64,000 bases of DNA. Source: Crotophaga sulcirostris (Eukaryota > Chordata > Aves > Cuculiformes > Crotophagidae). The stretch spans positions 970,405-1,034,404 of the forward strand of contig VYZB01000024.1 of NCBI GenBank assembly GCA_013397455.1, in the 5' to 3' direction. The notes beneath the pieces were generated by a model, which had not been told where the DNA came from, did no database searches, and saw only the letters and a list, made by a program, of their open reading frames with translations. The position numbers were made by a program, and so were the translations under genes. Below, in pieces: positions 12,450-25,377 of this stretch (within the stretch, counting starts at the first letter, position 1; each line of letters begins with the position of its first letter).

Positions 12450-13876
12450 AGTGCTCATACTAAAACCTATCCCTCAGGTGAGCCACTTCTAGAGATATCC
12501 TCCTCCTCCCCCAGCTACAAAGCTTTGAAAGCTCAATTATCTTTCAGACTTCTACCATTTTGCTAAATTTGGCTGAAATATTTGGGAGGGGGTAGCTGTG
12601 GATGAGTGGGAAAGCTGGAGAAAAGGGGAAGGTACTGGCTACACTCACACACATGAAATGTGCCCTTAAAAGAAAAAAAAAATCTAATCCGAACAAAAAA
12701 ATTCCAACCAAGTTCCACACATAATACATTATGTAAAGCTGCAATGTGTATGCCAAAAAGGTAAACATGCTTTACCATAAATCATCAGATAACATTTAGA
12801 AACAAACAAATCATTATTCGTGACAAACTGCAATGATTAATATGTCTTCAAATTCATATTGCTTTTTCTTACAGGTGTAAAGAGATTAGTTTGTTTAAAT
12901 GCATGAAGTGTAGCTTCACAAAGTTTACTAAATAATTCAAAATACCTTATCAAAATTTCCTCTCAGAAAGGCTCCATGCTGAATCCATAAAACTTTGCTG
13001 AACTAAACCAAAAGAGAACCATTTACATGCTCCTGAAAGACACAGGGTGTGATTAAATTCCTGCACTTATTTTCAGTCACAGGCATAAAAAATACTGTTT
13101 AACTACTGGATATTATGTTTTTGTTTCACCTATTATACATATTTATAATATATGTTCTTATTATAGAGTACCACAGACAAAAGAAATGTAAAAATGGACC
13201 AGGGCATAGACACTCTGAGGTTTTTAGACACTATCAGGGGATTATGACAATAGTCACCTTAGTGTCAAAACACAGACCTTCTAGGATACTTTTAACCTCA
13301 TGATGTGTCTTTCCCCAAGATCGCAAACGTGCGATGTGCAAGATGTAGCCCTGATGAAGCCCTTACTGGTAAACACTTTCAAATCAGTTGTCTATGCTGT
13401 CCGTGCACATCTGTATAGGTCAAAATTTTTGAGGAAATCTAGGAGTTCCTGCATCTTAACTTTTGAGCCCTGTAGACTTTATCCAAAGATAATTCAAAGC
13501 CTTCCATCATCCTACATGTTCTTGTGGCTGCAGGCATTTCTTCAGGAATGACACCATTCTAGTCCTTCACGCAAATACGCCCAACCTCTGAACGGAAATT
13601 TTTTTGTTATGCAGCCTTGTTTGAAATATACAATTTCGTTGCACCAGTCTGGGATCAGACGATGTTACTCTGTATTATGAACGCTGAACTAAAACTTCCA
13701 AATATGTATCCATAGCTTTAATTCAAAGACCAAGTCTATTCTCTTTATTCATAGCAATAATATTTTTGTTTAGATATCCCCAGTTTAAAATGTTGAATAT
13801 AAGTGATAGTCACCGCTTTTTACTTGACATTGAATACCAAAAATGAAATCTCTGCCTCAGAATTGTTTCTGGGTTG

Positions 13877-13898
13877 TTTTTTTTTTAAAAAAAAAAAA
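13877..13898. repeat. T10A12 homopolymer palindrome
   Basis: Ten T residues are followed directly by twelve A residues, forming a self-complementary block with no loop. It is likely to slip in replication and in sequencing, so its exact length in the assembly is doubtful. Confidence 0.8.
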
Positions 13899-15592
13899 TG
13901 ATGCTCTGTGTGCTATGACAGATTTATTTCCTGAAACCTGCATTTCAATTCCCTATTGCTTTCCGTTACAATTCCTTCCAGCCTCTTCTATAGCACCAAA
14001 ATTAGGTTTTTTTAATCTTCACAATAATGAGTTTAATAGTCAAGAGTTGCAAAGCATGATTTCTCACCTGGAACCAACACCATCTGAGATCCCTATGGCA
14101 CACCTGTCAGCTGTGTGGTAGAATTTTGTCACAGCCCCTCACTCTGAGCTAAATGAATCTTATTCAAAGGTTTTGAAAATCACTGGAAATTTACTCACAG
14201 GACTAGAAACAGAACTGCCATTCCAGTCATCTGACCACTTGCAAAATAGTACCCCTTCAGTTGTTCCCCTGAGGGGCACTGAGCTGCAACCCATGGCATT
14301 AAGATGCATGATGAAGAGATACTTCCACAGCATCCTGGCAGTTATCTGAGAATCAGGGTAGGGGAACAGGGGTTCCTTTCTTTTCCTTTCACTGTTGTTT
14401 TAGAGACGTATTTCTTGTGCTATTGGAAAGGAATCCTTGATAGGACTTAGATAAAATAATCGTTTGTGCGCCCAGAGCTGGTTTTACCTCAGTTTAAAGT
14501 CATATAAAAGTGGACTAATATTCCTGAAAACTTTCTACCAAGTACTGAATGGCTGGAGTAAGGTTCAAAAAAAGAAAAGAAAGAGTTGCTAATGAGACAT
14601 CAATTAAAAAACTCATCCATGATCCCAAAAAAACTGAGCTAAACTTTCTGATGCTCATCTAACATGAATCAGTGAGCTTAACAAACCATGTAATATCAGA
14701 AAAAGAAAAGGAAAAACACCAACAGGGTAGATAAGCTGGGCATTCATCAGCTGTGCATAGAAAAACACAATTTTACAGTCCTGTCTTGGGGAGGCAATTA
14801 CTAAGGCCAGTTGGCTGCTTTCTTTTCCTGCAAAAATGGTTTCCACACTCTTGAGAAGCTCTTCTAAGCTGTCTTACCCTGCCTGGTTCACTGTGCTTCT
14901 GTCAGCTGAACTAGTAACACCCACTAGGCATCACTTGCTACTAAACACTCCGGTCAATCTCTTCAGCTTTGCTCATTTTAGTTTTTAGCAAACCTGTATT
15001 TGACATTGAAGACTACCAGAGTACCCTCACTTACCTACAATCCATTAACACATCTTTCTGTTTCTTAGCTGACAAAAAGTCCTTAAGAAGCTCTTCCTAC
15101 CTCAACAGCTTAATTAAATGCACTTGTGCAAACCCTCCGAATGGTTTTTCATTTTACCAAGTGCTCTTTTGCAGGTATGGATGGTGTACAGGTTAGGATA
15201 ACCACTTCTTTCCATGGGGACAGTTTCCAGACTGCACACAACTCCATTTTATTTATCACTTCTCTCTGGCAGAGAAAGCATTTCTCATTTTGGCAATTCC
15301 TTTCCCTCCTGGAATACTTAGAGCTGGTTTTACTTTAACTTTAAGCCTTAAACATCAATCTTTCACACCAGATATGTATACAAACAAGCATAAAAATATT
15401 CAGGAAGTTTTCTGAATATCACTTTGAAGAGTATTTTAGTCTGGTGTAATTTCCCCTCTTGTGGATATAATTATTCAGTGTCTGGTAGGTCAGCAAGTCA
15501 TCTAATCAACACGTATCATTTCAGAAGATGTACCAGCTGGTGCAGTTTTCACAATCCATGAGATATTAGAGCGTATAAATGAGATTATGGAG

Positions 15593-15606
15593 AAAAAAAA
15601 AAAAAA
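15593..15606. repeat. A14 homopolymer followed by GAGAGAGG
   Basis: A fourteen-base A run leads into a short GA repeat. It could be an eroded poly(A) tail, but the 5' sequence matches no retroposon or gene I recognise. Confidence 0.7.
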
Positions 15607-16289
15607 GAGAGAGGGCAGACATTAAGCTTTTGGAAAACTACTGTGCCACAAAAGAGTAAAAAAAATCCACCAGGAAAACTAGCTGAAGGGTCATAGGCCA
15701 TGTTTCCAGGTACTCAGCAGTAAAAAAAAAAAAGGATGAAAAAAAGACTGTCAGAATTTAGTTTTGGCATTAGGAAATTGTGTCTACAGTAGGGTCAGCC
15801 CTGAATGTGAGTAATACACAGGAATGACAACTCTGAAGGGGAAGGAATTATTTTTTAGTGAAACATCTGTGATAAATAAGTTGTGAGGATATTGAAGGTC
15901 CTGCTCTTAACAAGGGCCAGCCCCTGACTGCCACAGCCACGGCAAATAATAAACTAAAACCATGCCACGAGAGAAAATCTCTAATCTCAAAAAAATTGCA
16001 TCAGAACTTCCAGAGTCACAAAAGACAAGGAGACAGGAAAATAGAGGTTGTGCTTGTCCTGTTGTTGTGTATCTTGTCCACAAGGGAATGCAAGGGGCAT
16101 GAGGGATGAGCCTTTGGTGGGTCACAGAGCACTAACCCTCTGGCTGCATAGGGTTAGCACACCGTAGAGTGCCAATCGTAAGATCTGTCTTTCCTGCACG
16201 TGCCCCTGCAAGGAGAACACAAGCAGAGCACTGTTTTCCTTCCCCTTCACTTGTAGCAGTCAGTCACTTCTCTGGACGAAAAAAGAAAA

Positions 16290-16640
16290 AATTATCACAG
16301 AGCTTCCTCTCTCCCCAGCACAGGCCAAGTTGCACCTAAGCCCTGTCCTCTCAGCTTCTCAAGGCTTGCTACAAACCGCCCCGGGGCAGCTTGTGAGGCT
16401 GTGGCATCCTGTGCCTGGGAGCTCACTGCGTGTTTTGCTGACTTTCCTGCCAGCAGCAGGAGGTTACACCCACGTGCAGCCCAAGGCACAGCTCCAGTGC
16501 ACGCACTCATGGGCAGCCCAGCCCCAACATCCACCCTGTGTCCAGCTCCAGGGGGATATCAGGTGTTCTGGCAGGATATGATGCCCATCTAGACATTCTT
16601 CTTTTCCTCTGGGGCAGGGTGGTAGCTGCCAGGCAGAATG
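16290..16640. other. GC-rich island of unknown origin
   Basis: By count, 16321-16560 is about 61% G+C (147 of 240), in a window that is otherwise clearly AT-rich. Both strands carry overlapping open readings of 60-104 codons, which is expected where AT-rich stop codons are scarce and is not evidence of coding. A pyrimidine tract ending in CCCCAG at about 16318 looks like a splice acceptor. Candidates are a lncRNA or untranslated exon, a fragment of an unrecognised repeat or LTR, or a GC-biased recombination patch. Confidence 0.4.
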
Positions 16641-18049
16641 TGCCAATTCAGAAATTAATGATTCACCTGCCAAAGCCAATAACTCAGCTGTGCTGTCCTT
16701 TGACAATACTATCAAGAGCAGCATGAAACAAAAAGGCTGTGGCCTTGTTAGCATCACAGTGAGAGAAGTTTCTTTCATAGCTAAAGGAAATCTTCCACAA
16801 TCTTTGAAAATGTAGGTGTTCTATTTAATAATTAGGGTGTTGGTTCAGGAGTTACTGTAGGAAGTACAGGTTTATTGTATAGGAGAGTTGCAATCTTAGG
16901 TGAAGCTTTGCACCTTCAAGTTATTTTTAGCTTTTGTTGAACACTTCCTTTGTTGTCTCACTACTGCAGAAAGCCATTTTTTAATAGGAAAAAAAAAGAA
17001 GTTAATGTTAGATCAATAGGTAGCCTCTGATCACAGCATTTCTTGGCTGCATGTTGTGATGAGCTGGCCCTGAGTGACAAGTACTAGAGCTTTCCTGTGA
17101 AAATAACTTAAGCAACAAGGCTGTTCAAAATTATACTATCCCTCTGTTTAATCATTAACCTTTTGTTTAGTCTGGGAAACATTAGAATAAAACTTTTAAA
17201 AGGAGTTTAGAGAATTAGAGGGAATTTATTCTTGGCTTAAGATAAAATGTTCAGCTCAAACACACTGCAGAAATGCATGGAGACAGCAAAATGTGAGATG
17301 TACAGACAGGCCATCAGTGTTGAATAAAATGTAAGAAAGGAGAAAAGGAACATCCCATGGAAGAGATGCAGTGACAGCAAACAGGGTGTCTGGAGGAAGC
17401 ACCTTGCAGCAATGGTACCACCAGAAGACACAGAACTAGCACAAAGTAGATTCATGGGACTTCAAGCTGCAGCCTGCCACCATCAGACAGAGGGTGAGAA
17501 ATACCTTTTGCACTAAACACAATATATTTCAATCACAAGGAATACTATTCCTTGCAAGCACAGGATGTGAGCTGGTTAACTTCTATGAAATCCTATGAAG
17601 CCTAACCCAAAAGAATTTGAGTATAGTAGAAGGATATGAGATGACAAATTTTGACTCTCAGTTCAGAGCCAGCCCTGGTTTACAAGAAGCTTTTTTATGA
17701 GATCTGCACAGTTTCCAAAATATCAGAACTCTCCCTGCATGTACTGACCAGGAATGTGGGGTGAGAGGCAGTTCAGTGATTAACAACCCACATTTAGGTG
17801 CCCAGAAGAGACTATCTGCAATGTGTACCAGATATTTAAGCTCCCATAACTGCTGATGGAGATCTAGTCAATACCATCAGTGGAGATGCCTGCCCACGTA
17901 GCTCTTGAGATTAAGAGCCCTCTGGTCTCCACTGACTGTACTGATTTCTTTTTCAGTGACTACGGGAGGAGCAGACACATATTACTCAGGTTACCTCCAT
18001 GAAACAACTCAGTGCAGGCTGTCCATTTGTGAGTTGGACCCCACCTTAA
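16641..18049. other. Anonymous noncoding DNA
   Basis: No gene was recognised. Base composition returns to AT-rich after the island. No repeat family is evident until the CR1 tail at 18050. Confidence 0.55.
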
Positions 18050-18452
18050 AATCACAGAATTATACAATCATAGAATCGTTGGATTCTATGTTGGAAGTTG
18101 CTTCTATGTTCTAAGTTGGAAAAGTCCCTTAAGATCATCGAGTCCAATGTCAACCTAACACTGCCAAGCTCACCACTAAACCACGTTCCTAAGTGCCACA
18201 TCGCCACATCTACTTGTTTTTTAAATACCTCCAGGGATAGTGACTCAACCACTTCCGTGGGCAGCCTGTTCCAATACTTGGCAACCCTTTCAGTCAAGGA
18301 ATTTTTCGTAATACCCAGTATAAACCTCCCCTGATGTAACTTGAGGACATTTCATGTTGACCTCTCACTTGCTACTCGGCAGAAAAGACTGACACCCGCT
18401 TTGCTACAACCTCCTTTCAGATATTGTAGAGAGCAAAGTGTCCTTCCTTCAG
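18050..18452 (-). mobile_element. CR1 LINE, truncated 3' fragment
   Basis: The plus strand opens with the CR1 tail complement (AATCATAGAATCGTTGG) and proceeds through GATCATCGAGTCCAATG, the ACCTCCAGGGATAGTGACTC block, GGCAGCCTGTTCCAATAC, and CTTGCTACTCGGCAGAAAAG. It is lost near 18452. The minus-strand frame preserves the ORF2 end around YWNRLPTEVVES and SLEVFKK. The tail region is expanded by an imperfect 18-bp tandem duplication at 18084-18119. Only the C-terminal end of ORF2 and the 3' end are present, so it is a 5'-truncated dead copy. It shares orientation with the copies at 8.15 and 30.95 kb. Confidence 0.94.
18084..18119. repeat. 18-bp tandem duplication inside the CR1 3' end
   Basis: TTCTATGTTGGAAGTTGC (18084-18101) is followed at once by TTCTATGTTCTAAGTTGG (18102-18119), two units with three mismatches. 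The unit spans the junction between the ATTCTATG tail and the body of the CR1 copy, so it is probably a slippage or template-switch product of insertion or later replication. Confidence 0.8.
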
Positions 18453-21400
18453 TTATAATATTTTACTCCCAAGTTGGGATATTTTGCAACTGGACAAAGA
18501 TGAAGCACTGATAAGAGTACTTCAACATGTACTTCCCACATCCAGTCTCTTGACTTCCCTAACTAATTAAGTTTTGTTCTCCAGAGCTATCAGGCTGGTG
18601 CTCTCCATGAGCAACACACTGACTTTCTAAATAAGTCATGATCCTTCTCTACATTGCCTGGAAATGTGAATTGCTGTTGCATATGATAGGATAGTCACTT
18701 CAGTGTGCCTCAAAGCAAGGTGTCTGTGAATTCATGTAGGCCTTAAAGCGGGATTTCTCCACTTTTAAATGAGAAAACCTAGCAGGAGAGCTTAAAAAGC
18801 ATTTAGTACCCAGCCTCATCACCATCTGGTCAGATCTGATTATTATACAATCGAGCAATCTCCTGCTAGCTGCACCACAGGGGAATTTCTTAAAAGGTCT
18901 GCCGTTTACCATTTATAACTGTAGCAGGGAATAACTGGAATATATGACTACCGTTTTGTGCCAAAACCAGAGGTGCTTGCTTTGGTTTAGAGACACTGAT
19001 TATTTCACATCTAAACCAACAGATCTGTGCAGATTAAATAATTTACATAAAGGAAAACAGCCTAGTTGCAAAGTGTCATTAAGGCACCTGAACCAGATAG
19101 AACAATTACACCTGCATTATAAATGGATCACAAGAGTTCTCAATGCCACTGTGTGTGAAAAATGGTTTCCTTTAAGAAAGCAGATGCTTCATTGCTAATG
19201 GGAGTTTCACATATAAAAAGTTAAAAGTTGTGGAAGACTGCCTGTTCAGCCCCATATATTCACAATGAATATTAGAAGCTCTTAATTAAGCTCCATCCCA
19301 CCACCATCAAAACTGGGTTCTTGTAGGTAAGCAGAAGCTGCAAAACCACAAAAGTAAGACAATATTTAATCATTAAGGTAAGAATACTGTCAGTAATTTT
19401 TTTTTAAGAAATCAGCCATAAAACAACATGTTCATACATGGATAAATAAGAAAAAAGAACATCTGCAAATATCATGAATCTGTAAAGAAACAGTAAATGG
19501 CTAGAGCAAAGAGCAAAAACAGCAAGCAAAATACAACGTGCTTCTCACAAAACCAGCATATCTTAGAGAACTGTGATGCCAATATCAGAGTATAATATTA
19601 CAGAGATATTATCTTCCCCAACTAATTATATATACCTTTAAATCAAATGAAGCATAGTTCTCCAGGGTTGGTTGTCTGTGATAGTTTTCTTAACAGACTC
19701 TGAGCTCTATGTTTTCAAGTTTAAAAATTTTGAAACTATATTTTGTTTTCACTTGGCATTGCAGCATCTCACATGCACTGGTAGTGGTTGTTCCCTTCCT
19801 GGACAGAGAGAATCACCTGGGCTAAAGACATCAACTAAGTAACCTTCTTGTCCCCTCCCACTTCTACAAACTTTTTAGATGGAAACATTATTGTGATTTT
19901 TGGTTATCGTTATGCAAAGACCTTTCTTTAACTGACAAGCTCATAATTTAACTGTTTCTTGAAGAGCCCAAATAAAGTCAATCAGATAAAATCCTAATGT
20001 TTTATAACAAATCAAAGCCATCTATATCTAAGTTCATGTACAATGATATGTTGAATTATTTTCTCCACAGTTCCACAGAACTATGATAAGCCCCAGGACC
20101 AGAGGTAACTGCAAACAGTATAGCAGAAACTGACAGACACCAGTTCTTAGTGGCTTACAATTCACTTGTTAAAATGTCAAAGTCAGAAACTAAAAAAAGT
20201 ATGTCAATTTGTTTTTTTTAAATTTTGTCACTATTTCTGCTAGTTATATATTTCATTGTAATGAAATGAGCCAAATATTCACATGGTCAAGCGCATGTCC
20301 AGGCCAACAGTCGTGTACGAATGGCATTAGTCAGTTTGGGGGTTTAGGATTCTACCACGGGAGATGAATTCTGTAAGATTAACAGCTGCAGAACAGCTGG
20401 GCTTTATGCTAGGTTCCATTTGCAAAGCTAGGAGAAATGTTGTGGTGATTAGGAATGGTCATGACACTAGTCACATTTTTCCAGTTTAATATCGATTCAC
20501 AGGTAGTTTGGTACTAAATAAAGAATAAGTATTGTAATTCCTCTTAATGTCATTCTCTGATTCTAGTACACTTTCAAGGCTATGCGCCTCTGAAGGAGGA
20601 AGCAGTACTAAGCACTGATTCATTTCTCCCTGTGTTTTGTAATTTCAAGGAAAAAATCTCAAATGCCAAAATACTTCGAATGCTTAATATTGCATCATTA
20701 ATTCTGCAACCCATCCAAGACTTACTTGTTACCACTTTTTTCTCCGGAGACAGCAAGACCTTTCCTGTAAGAACAAAAACAACACAGGTCTGTAGCATAA
20801 GTGTCTAGGAATACCTGTTTCTGTATCTTATCTCCCACAATGTCCAATATCAGAGGCCCAGAATATGAGACACATAATTTTTCCCTCTTTAGTTCTTCAT
20901 GCAACTCAGTTACAGAACTAAGCCAATAGGTTGTAATGCTAAGGTTGGGTGTGAGGTCCTCTCTGAGTGGAAGAACAAAACGAAGTAGTAAGATGTATTT
21001 GCAGACCCAGCCCCCTCCAAAAAAGGAGGTAATATCTGGATGGGAAAGGACAAGAAAGATTATGCTTATGAGGAAAAGTCAACTCTGAGTGGACATGAGA
21101 AACTGTTCAGCTCTCCTGGATATATATATGCAACTTTTTGAAAAGATGTAGTTGAAAAGGGACCTAAAAGTGTCATCCCTGTTGGGAAAAAAAATTGCAA
21201 ATACCAAAGGTTAATACCAAAATTCTCAGATTACCAGTAAAAAAATCACAGCAGTCAGTACAGCTTATCCCACAATAACTGTGAAAGACAAGCAAACAAA
21301 CCTTATCTTGCATCTTAGCATGTGAATGTTCTCAGGTAACATTCTCCTCTGAAAACAATTGAAACAATTTTTATACCAACCTCTCAACCTGCAAAGTATT

Positions 21401-23329
21401 AGGGTCTGACAAATGATATAGTGGTAGAATATTCTGACTGAAGCATTGCTACAGAGGCTAAATGATTTCTCAGTGCATACCTTCAGAAAATTATGGAATA
21501 TCTGAAGCATAGATGAATCTTTCAAAATTTTCTCTTCATTTAAAACAGATTTTCATACTAAAGATCCTGGAAAAACACCAACCAATGAGACATTTCCTGA
21601 GTAACTTGAAACCATGTTAGAAACACCTTTATAGCTTTAAATGGTTCAAATACTAATTGTTAGTGATAAGCATGTAATTATTATTTCAAATTTTTTTAAT
21701 TTAAATACTTCAAGCTACTGTCTGGTTGCATAAACTGGAAAAAAAAAACAATTAAAAAATCATTATAAGAATTTCTCTTCATTGTGGTTTATAACTTTTA
21801 ATGTATGAATTCTCAAGGCAGGGCTTTTGCCTCCTTGCATGTGCCTAATTATTCACACAATACAATATACTAATTTTGAATAAATGTCAGGACTGGTGGC
21901 ATACATGTTAAATATTAGGAAGTTCATTTACTTTTAAACCTTTATTCTCTTCACTGTGGAACTGACACATCTGTCCTCTTCATACTGCTTGAGAATGACA
22001 TCCAGACATTCTTTTGAAAGACATCAAAACCCAGCACTGGTTTGAGGTTCGGGAAGATCAGTTCTCAGCATTGTTTAAGTCAGGACAGGAACTTGGGATC
22101 TACTGAAGTTTGAAGAGGAACGGACTCATATTCAGAGATGAGAAGACACAAAGTTGTCTTTATGTGTCAGGGCTAGAAATTATTGTATCTTGTCTGTGTA
22201 TTTTGGGTTGCAAAGATATTACCTATACAGCAGCACCAGACACTGGAATCTTCTGTAACTGCACTGTGGTGCAGGGACCTAACTGGAGTATACTGTGCCT
22301 TCATTCTCTTTCATCCCTTTAAATCAGGCCTTTTCTGCTATTCCTTTTGACCTTGCCTGAAAAAGCTGCGTGCTGAGCATGAAGTGAAAAAATCTTGAAC
22401 TATTACACTGAAAAACGTACATATTGGCAACGCAAGGGAGAGGAGGATGGTGTAGCCAGAAGCAGGCAGAAAAAGGACATGAACTACCAGCAGGATGGAA
22501 GATCATCACTGCAGCTGCACATGTAGCCATCACCTAGAAAAGAGATTCGGAGCTGTGCTAAAGGGGGAGGAAGACTCAGGCAGCATGGCCAAAGTCTTCA
22601 GACTGGGAATAGCACAATGAAGAGGACAGCTACAGTCAGTGTTTGTCATTTCCAGCATGGAAGATTCTCCTGTGTTCTAGCCAAGAAGTTTTGCTGCATC
22701 TACCCCTCTGACTACTCCCCACAGGGGCATTGTGAATGGGAGAGACAACCTGATGACAGGTGGCATGGAAAAGGCCAAAGTACTCAATGCTTTTTCAGTC
22801 TCAGTCAAAACTTGCTCCCACCCCTCTGAATATACCAGCGTGGTTTCAGGACAAAGACAGCCGGCAGTGGGAGAACAACAGGTTGGGGAATATTTACACA
22901 AGCTGGATATTTTCAAAGCCAGAATGCCATAAGAGATATACTCAAAATTGCTAATAGATGGATGATGTGATTGCACGCTTACTGTTTATTATCTGTGAAA
23001 AATCATTATAATTACAGTAAGTTAACTGAAGTTAACTGACCATTATCCCTGTCCTAGTTTTTCCCTAAAAACAATGCAGTTATTTACTGAAGAGACAGTA
23101 TTGAGCTGATTACACTTTGAATATATATATTTTTTATTTTCCTAAAATAGAAATTGCTATCATCTTTCAAATTCTGTAAGTCCTACATACTCCATAATCA
23201 CACTTTTTAGTGTGGCAAACCACCCCCTGGCTCATCTGTGCATGGCATGAGAAGTTACCATCTTCTCTCTGTTCTGAAATTCAGACCTGACCATTCCCTT
23301 CAATAACTTCTAGTTTTTTTTACAAGAAT
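18453..23329. other. Anonymous AT-rich noncoding DNA
   Basis: No gene was recognised in this 4.9-kb stretch. There is a short AT run at 21121-21129 and (AT)5 at 23121-23130. Open readings up to 101 codons show no motifs and overlap each other on both strands, as chance ORFs do. Confidence 0.55.
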
Positions 23330-24020
23330 AAAGGACCATTAATCCTCCTAGCTTATTTATATTCACTGCTCTGCCTGTCACGTCCCCATCAGTCCTAGTT
23401 GGTACAGGTCTAGTTCATCATTTCCTCATTTGAAAGCTATTTCATACCATATTTCATACCAGCTTTCTTTCCTTCTCAGTACATTTTCTGGTTTTCATAT
23501 ATATTTCTGTATTAGGGGAACTACCATTAGGATTTGTGGTTTGGAATACAGATTTGCCCACTAATATCATCATATTTCCTTTCTCTTTTCTTCAATTTCT
23601 TCTGTAACAATTCCCTACACTTTGTTTGCTTCAGCTGCTACCAAACATTAAAGTTTTTGCAGATACATTAGATTTACAAGATCTCTTTCCAAAGTGGTGA
23701 TGACTAGTTCAGAGATCATTACTGTGCCTATAAAATGAGGATTGGTTGTCTCTCATATATCAATTCGTGTCTATTAACATTGACTTTCTGAGGTCACTTA
23801 ATCATGTGCTCAGCTCATCCAGCACCATGAAATTATTTTCCAGCTCTTTGCTGTTAGCTTTTTGTTTTTCATCAGCAAACCTTATTTTATCCATTCTTTG
23901 TATTCAGTTTTCTCATTATTTCATGACTGTGTTTAATTTATTGTTTAGGGCACTTGATTTTTACAGGCCACTCAGATATGCACTTATATTAATGTCAACT
24001 GTAAATCAACACACTGACAC
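23330..24020 (-). mobile_element. Ancient CR1/L3-like LINE fragment, ORF2 region
   Basis: The plus strand follows, with heavy divergence, the complement of the reverse-transcriptase half of old CR1/L3-type LINEs. Recognisable blocks in the expected order are ATATCATCATATTTCC, TTTGTTTGCTTCAGCTGCT, AAGATCTCTTTCC followed by a GTGGTGA-type block, TAACATTGACTTTCTGAGGTC, GCTCATCCAGCACC, TTTTTCATCAGCAAACC, and the CACTTGATTTTTACAGGCC end. The match is from memory of the consensus, not an alignment. Reading frames are fully broken. It is much older than the three young CR1 copies. The ends are approximate. Confidence 0.7.
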
Positions 24021-25377
24021 ATTGTCATCATCCATAGGCATTTGCAGCTAGATTATAAAATGTCTGATAGTCAGATCACACAACCTAACAAAAAAAATCC
24101 TCGAAACTTAATTTTGTAATCCACAATTAATATAAAATCACAACTGATCATATTTTGCTCTTTTGAGGAACAAACAAGTTATTAACTATTTCAAATAATC
24201 AATCAGTCATGTACTTCAGGGAATTATCCAGGTCTATATTTTGAAATGAATATGTGAGTTTGTTTTGGGGTGAAAAAATAATAAAAAAATAACAACCACA
24301 AAATCTTTCATTGCAGTCAATAATATTTTGGCTAAAGAATTTTGAAATTCCAAGCTTATAGCAATTTATAGAAATAGAAAATAATGTTTAATTCATTTGT
24401 TACTTTTGCTTATCATTTTAGGGGACATTATTTTAAACACTAATAGGAAATACAGATGTATGTTTGAATCTAAATATTCCTATGGACATATAAACATATG
24501 GACATATAAATTTGGAATTAATATTGCAGTAAGAAATATTTTTATTATAAGTTTTATATTTTTTCAGTGGAATGTTTCCAAAGAATTTTGAGTTAGTTCA
24601 AATGTTTCTATACGCATGTAGTTAGCTTAGTTTTACTTTTAAGACCCCTGTTTTTCTGATATAAGGGTAAACCCAAATGTTAACTAGCTTTATAGCTGCA
24701 TTCAGATATTTTAATCATTCACTTTAGAGGTATGCAACTATGCAATAAGAGTTATCTCTCTGAACCTGAGTGATCACAACAAAAGGCAGGGAAAAGACAA
24801 ATGTAATGATTATATTTCAAAGGGGATATGGTGAAGCCCAAAACCACAAGATCCATTGGGATTCAGGTCTCAGAAAACTACTTGAACCAATTCATTTTTA
24901 AAGGGACTTAAAAGAAAACTTAAAAGAGCCAGGGCTTGTTTTTCTAAAACAAAATCACATCAAACCTTTTCCACCAGAGTAACAGGGACGGAGTGCACAG
25001 GCTCTGGGGACAGAGGCCACATTCAGTATCCGATCTTGAATAAGGATGTTGTCATTATTTTACATGCCATTGTAAAGCAAACTAAGGTCGACAAGAAAAC
25101 ACAAAGGAGTTTGTGAAAACTGATTGGAAAAATCTCTCTTGAAGGATAATTTTCAAGAGTCTTTTGCAGAAACTGTAGGGAAGAGTAAATTAAAAAAAGA
25201 AGGATGGAAATTTGCTGATATCCCCAAGCCAGTCTGAACAGCCCACATACTGGAAGACGTGTTTACAATAAAAAAATAATCTTGTACAAATGGATATGAT
25301 CTGCAAAGATGATGCTGCTTACTAGGGATGAGAGCACAGTATTTGTCCTCAATAAAAGATGGATAGACCTTCTGCAG
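24021..25377. other. Anonymous AT-rich noncoding DNA, very CpG-poor
   Basis: No gene was recognised. Only three CpG dinucleotides were counted in 24061-25000. The 16-bp tandem duplication at 24481-24510 is the only structured feature seen. The right end (about 25150-25377) might be more of the neighbouring old CR1, but I could not match it. Confidence 0.55.
24481..24510. repeat. 16-bp tandem duplication
   Basis: TATGGACATATAAACA is repeated perfectly for a further 14 bases. It is a minimal minisatellite, probably neutral. Confidence 0.85.

Larger units (their letters stand above)
12460..16289. other. Noncoding DNA with homopolymer tracts
   Basis: No gene was recognised. CpG remains mildly raised at 13322-13815 (11 in about 490 bases). 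Homopolymers are a T10-A12 block at 13877-13898, A14 at 15593-15606 and A12 at 15722-15733. Open readings of 75-92 codons at 13300-14121 show no family motifs, and one of them runs straight through the T/A block, which argues against coding. Confidence 0.55.

Noticed and set aside
13843..14121. 92-codon plus-strand ORF
   Set aside because: The frame runs through the T10A12 homopolymer block at 13877-13898, giving FF-LKKKK. It is a compositional artefact.
16295..16778. Overlapping ORFs of 79-104 codons on both strands in the GC island
   Set aside because: GC-rich DNA has few stop codons, so several frames are open at once. None resembles a known protein.
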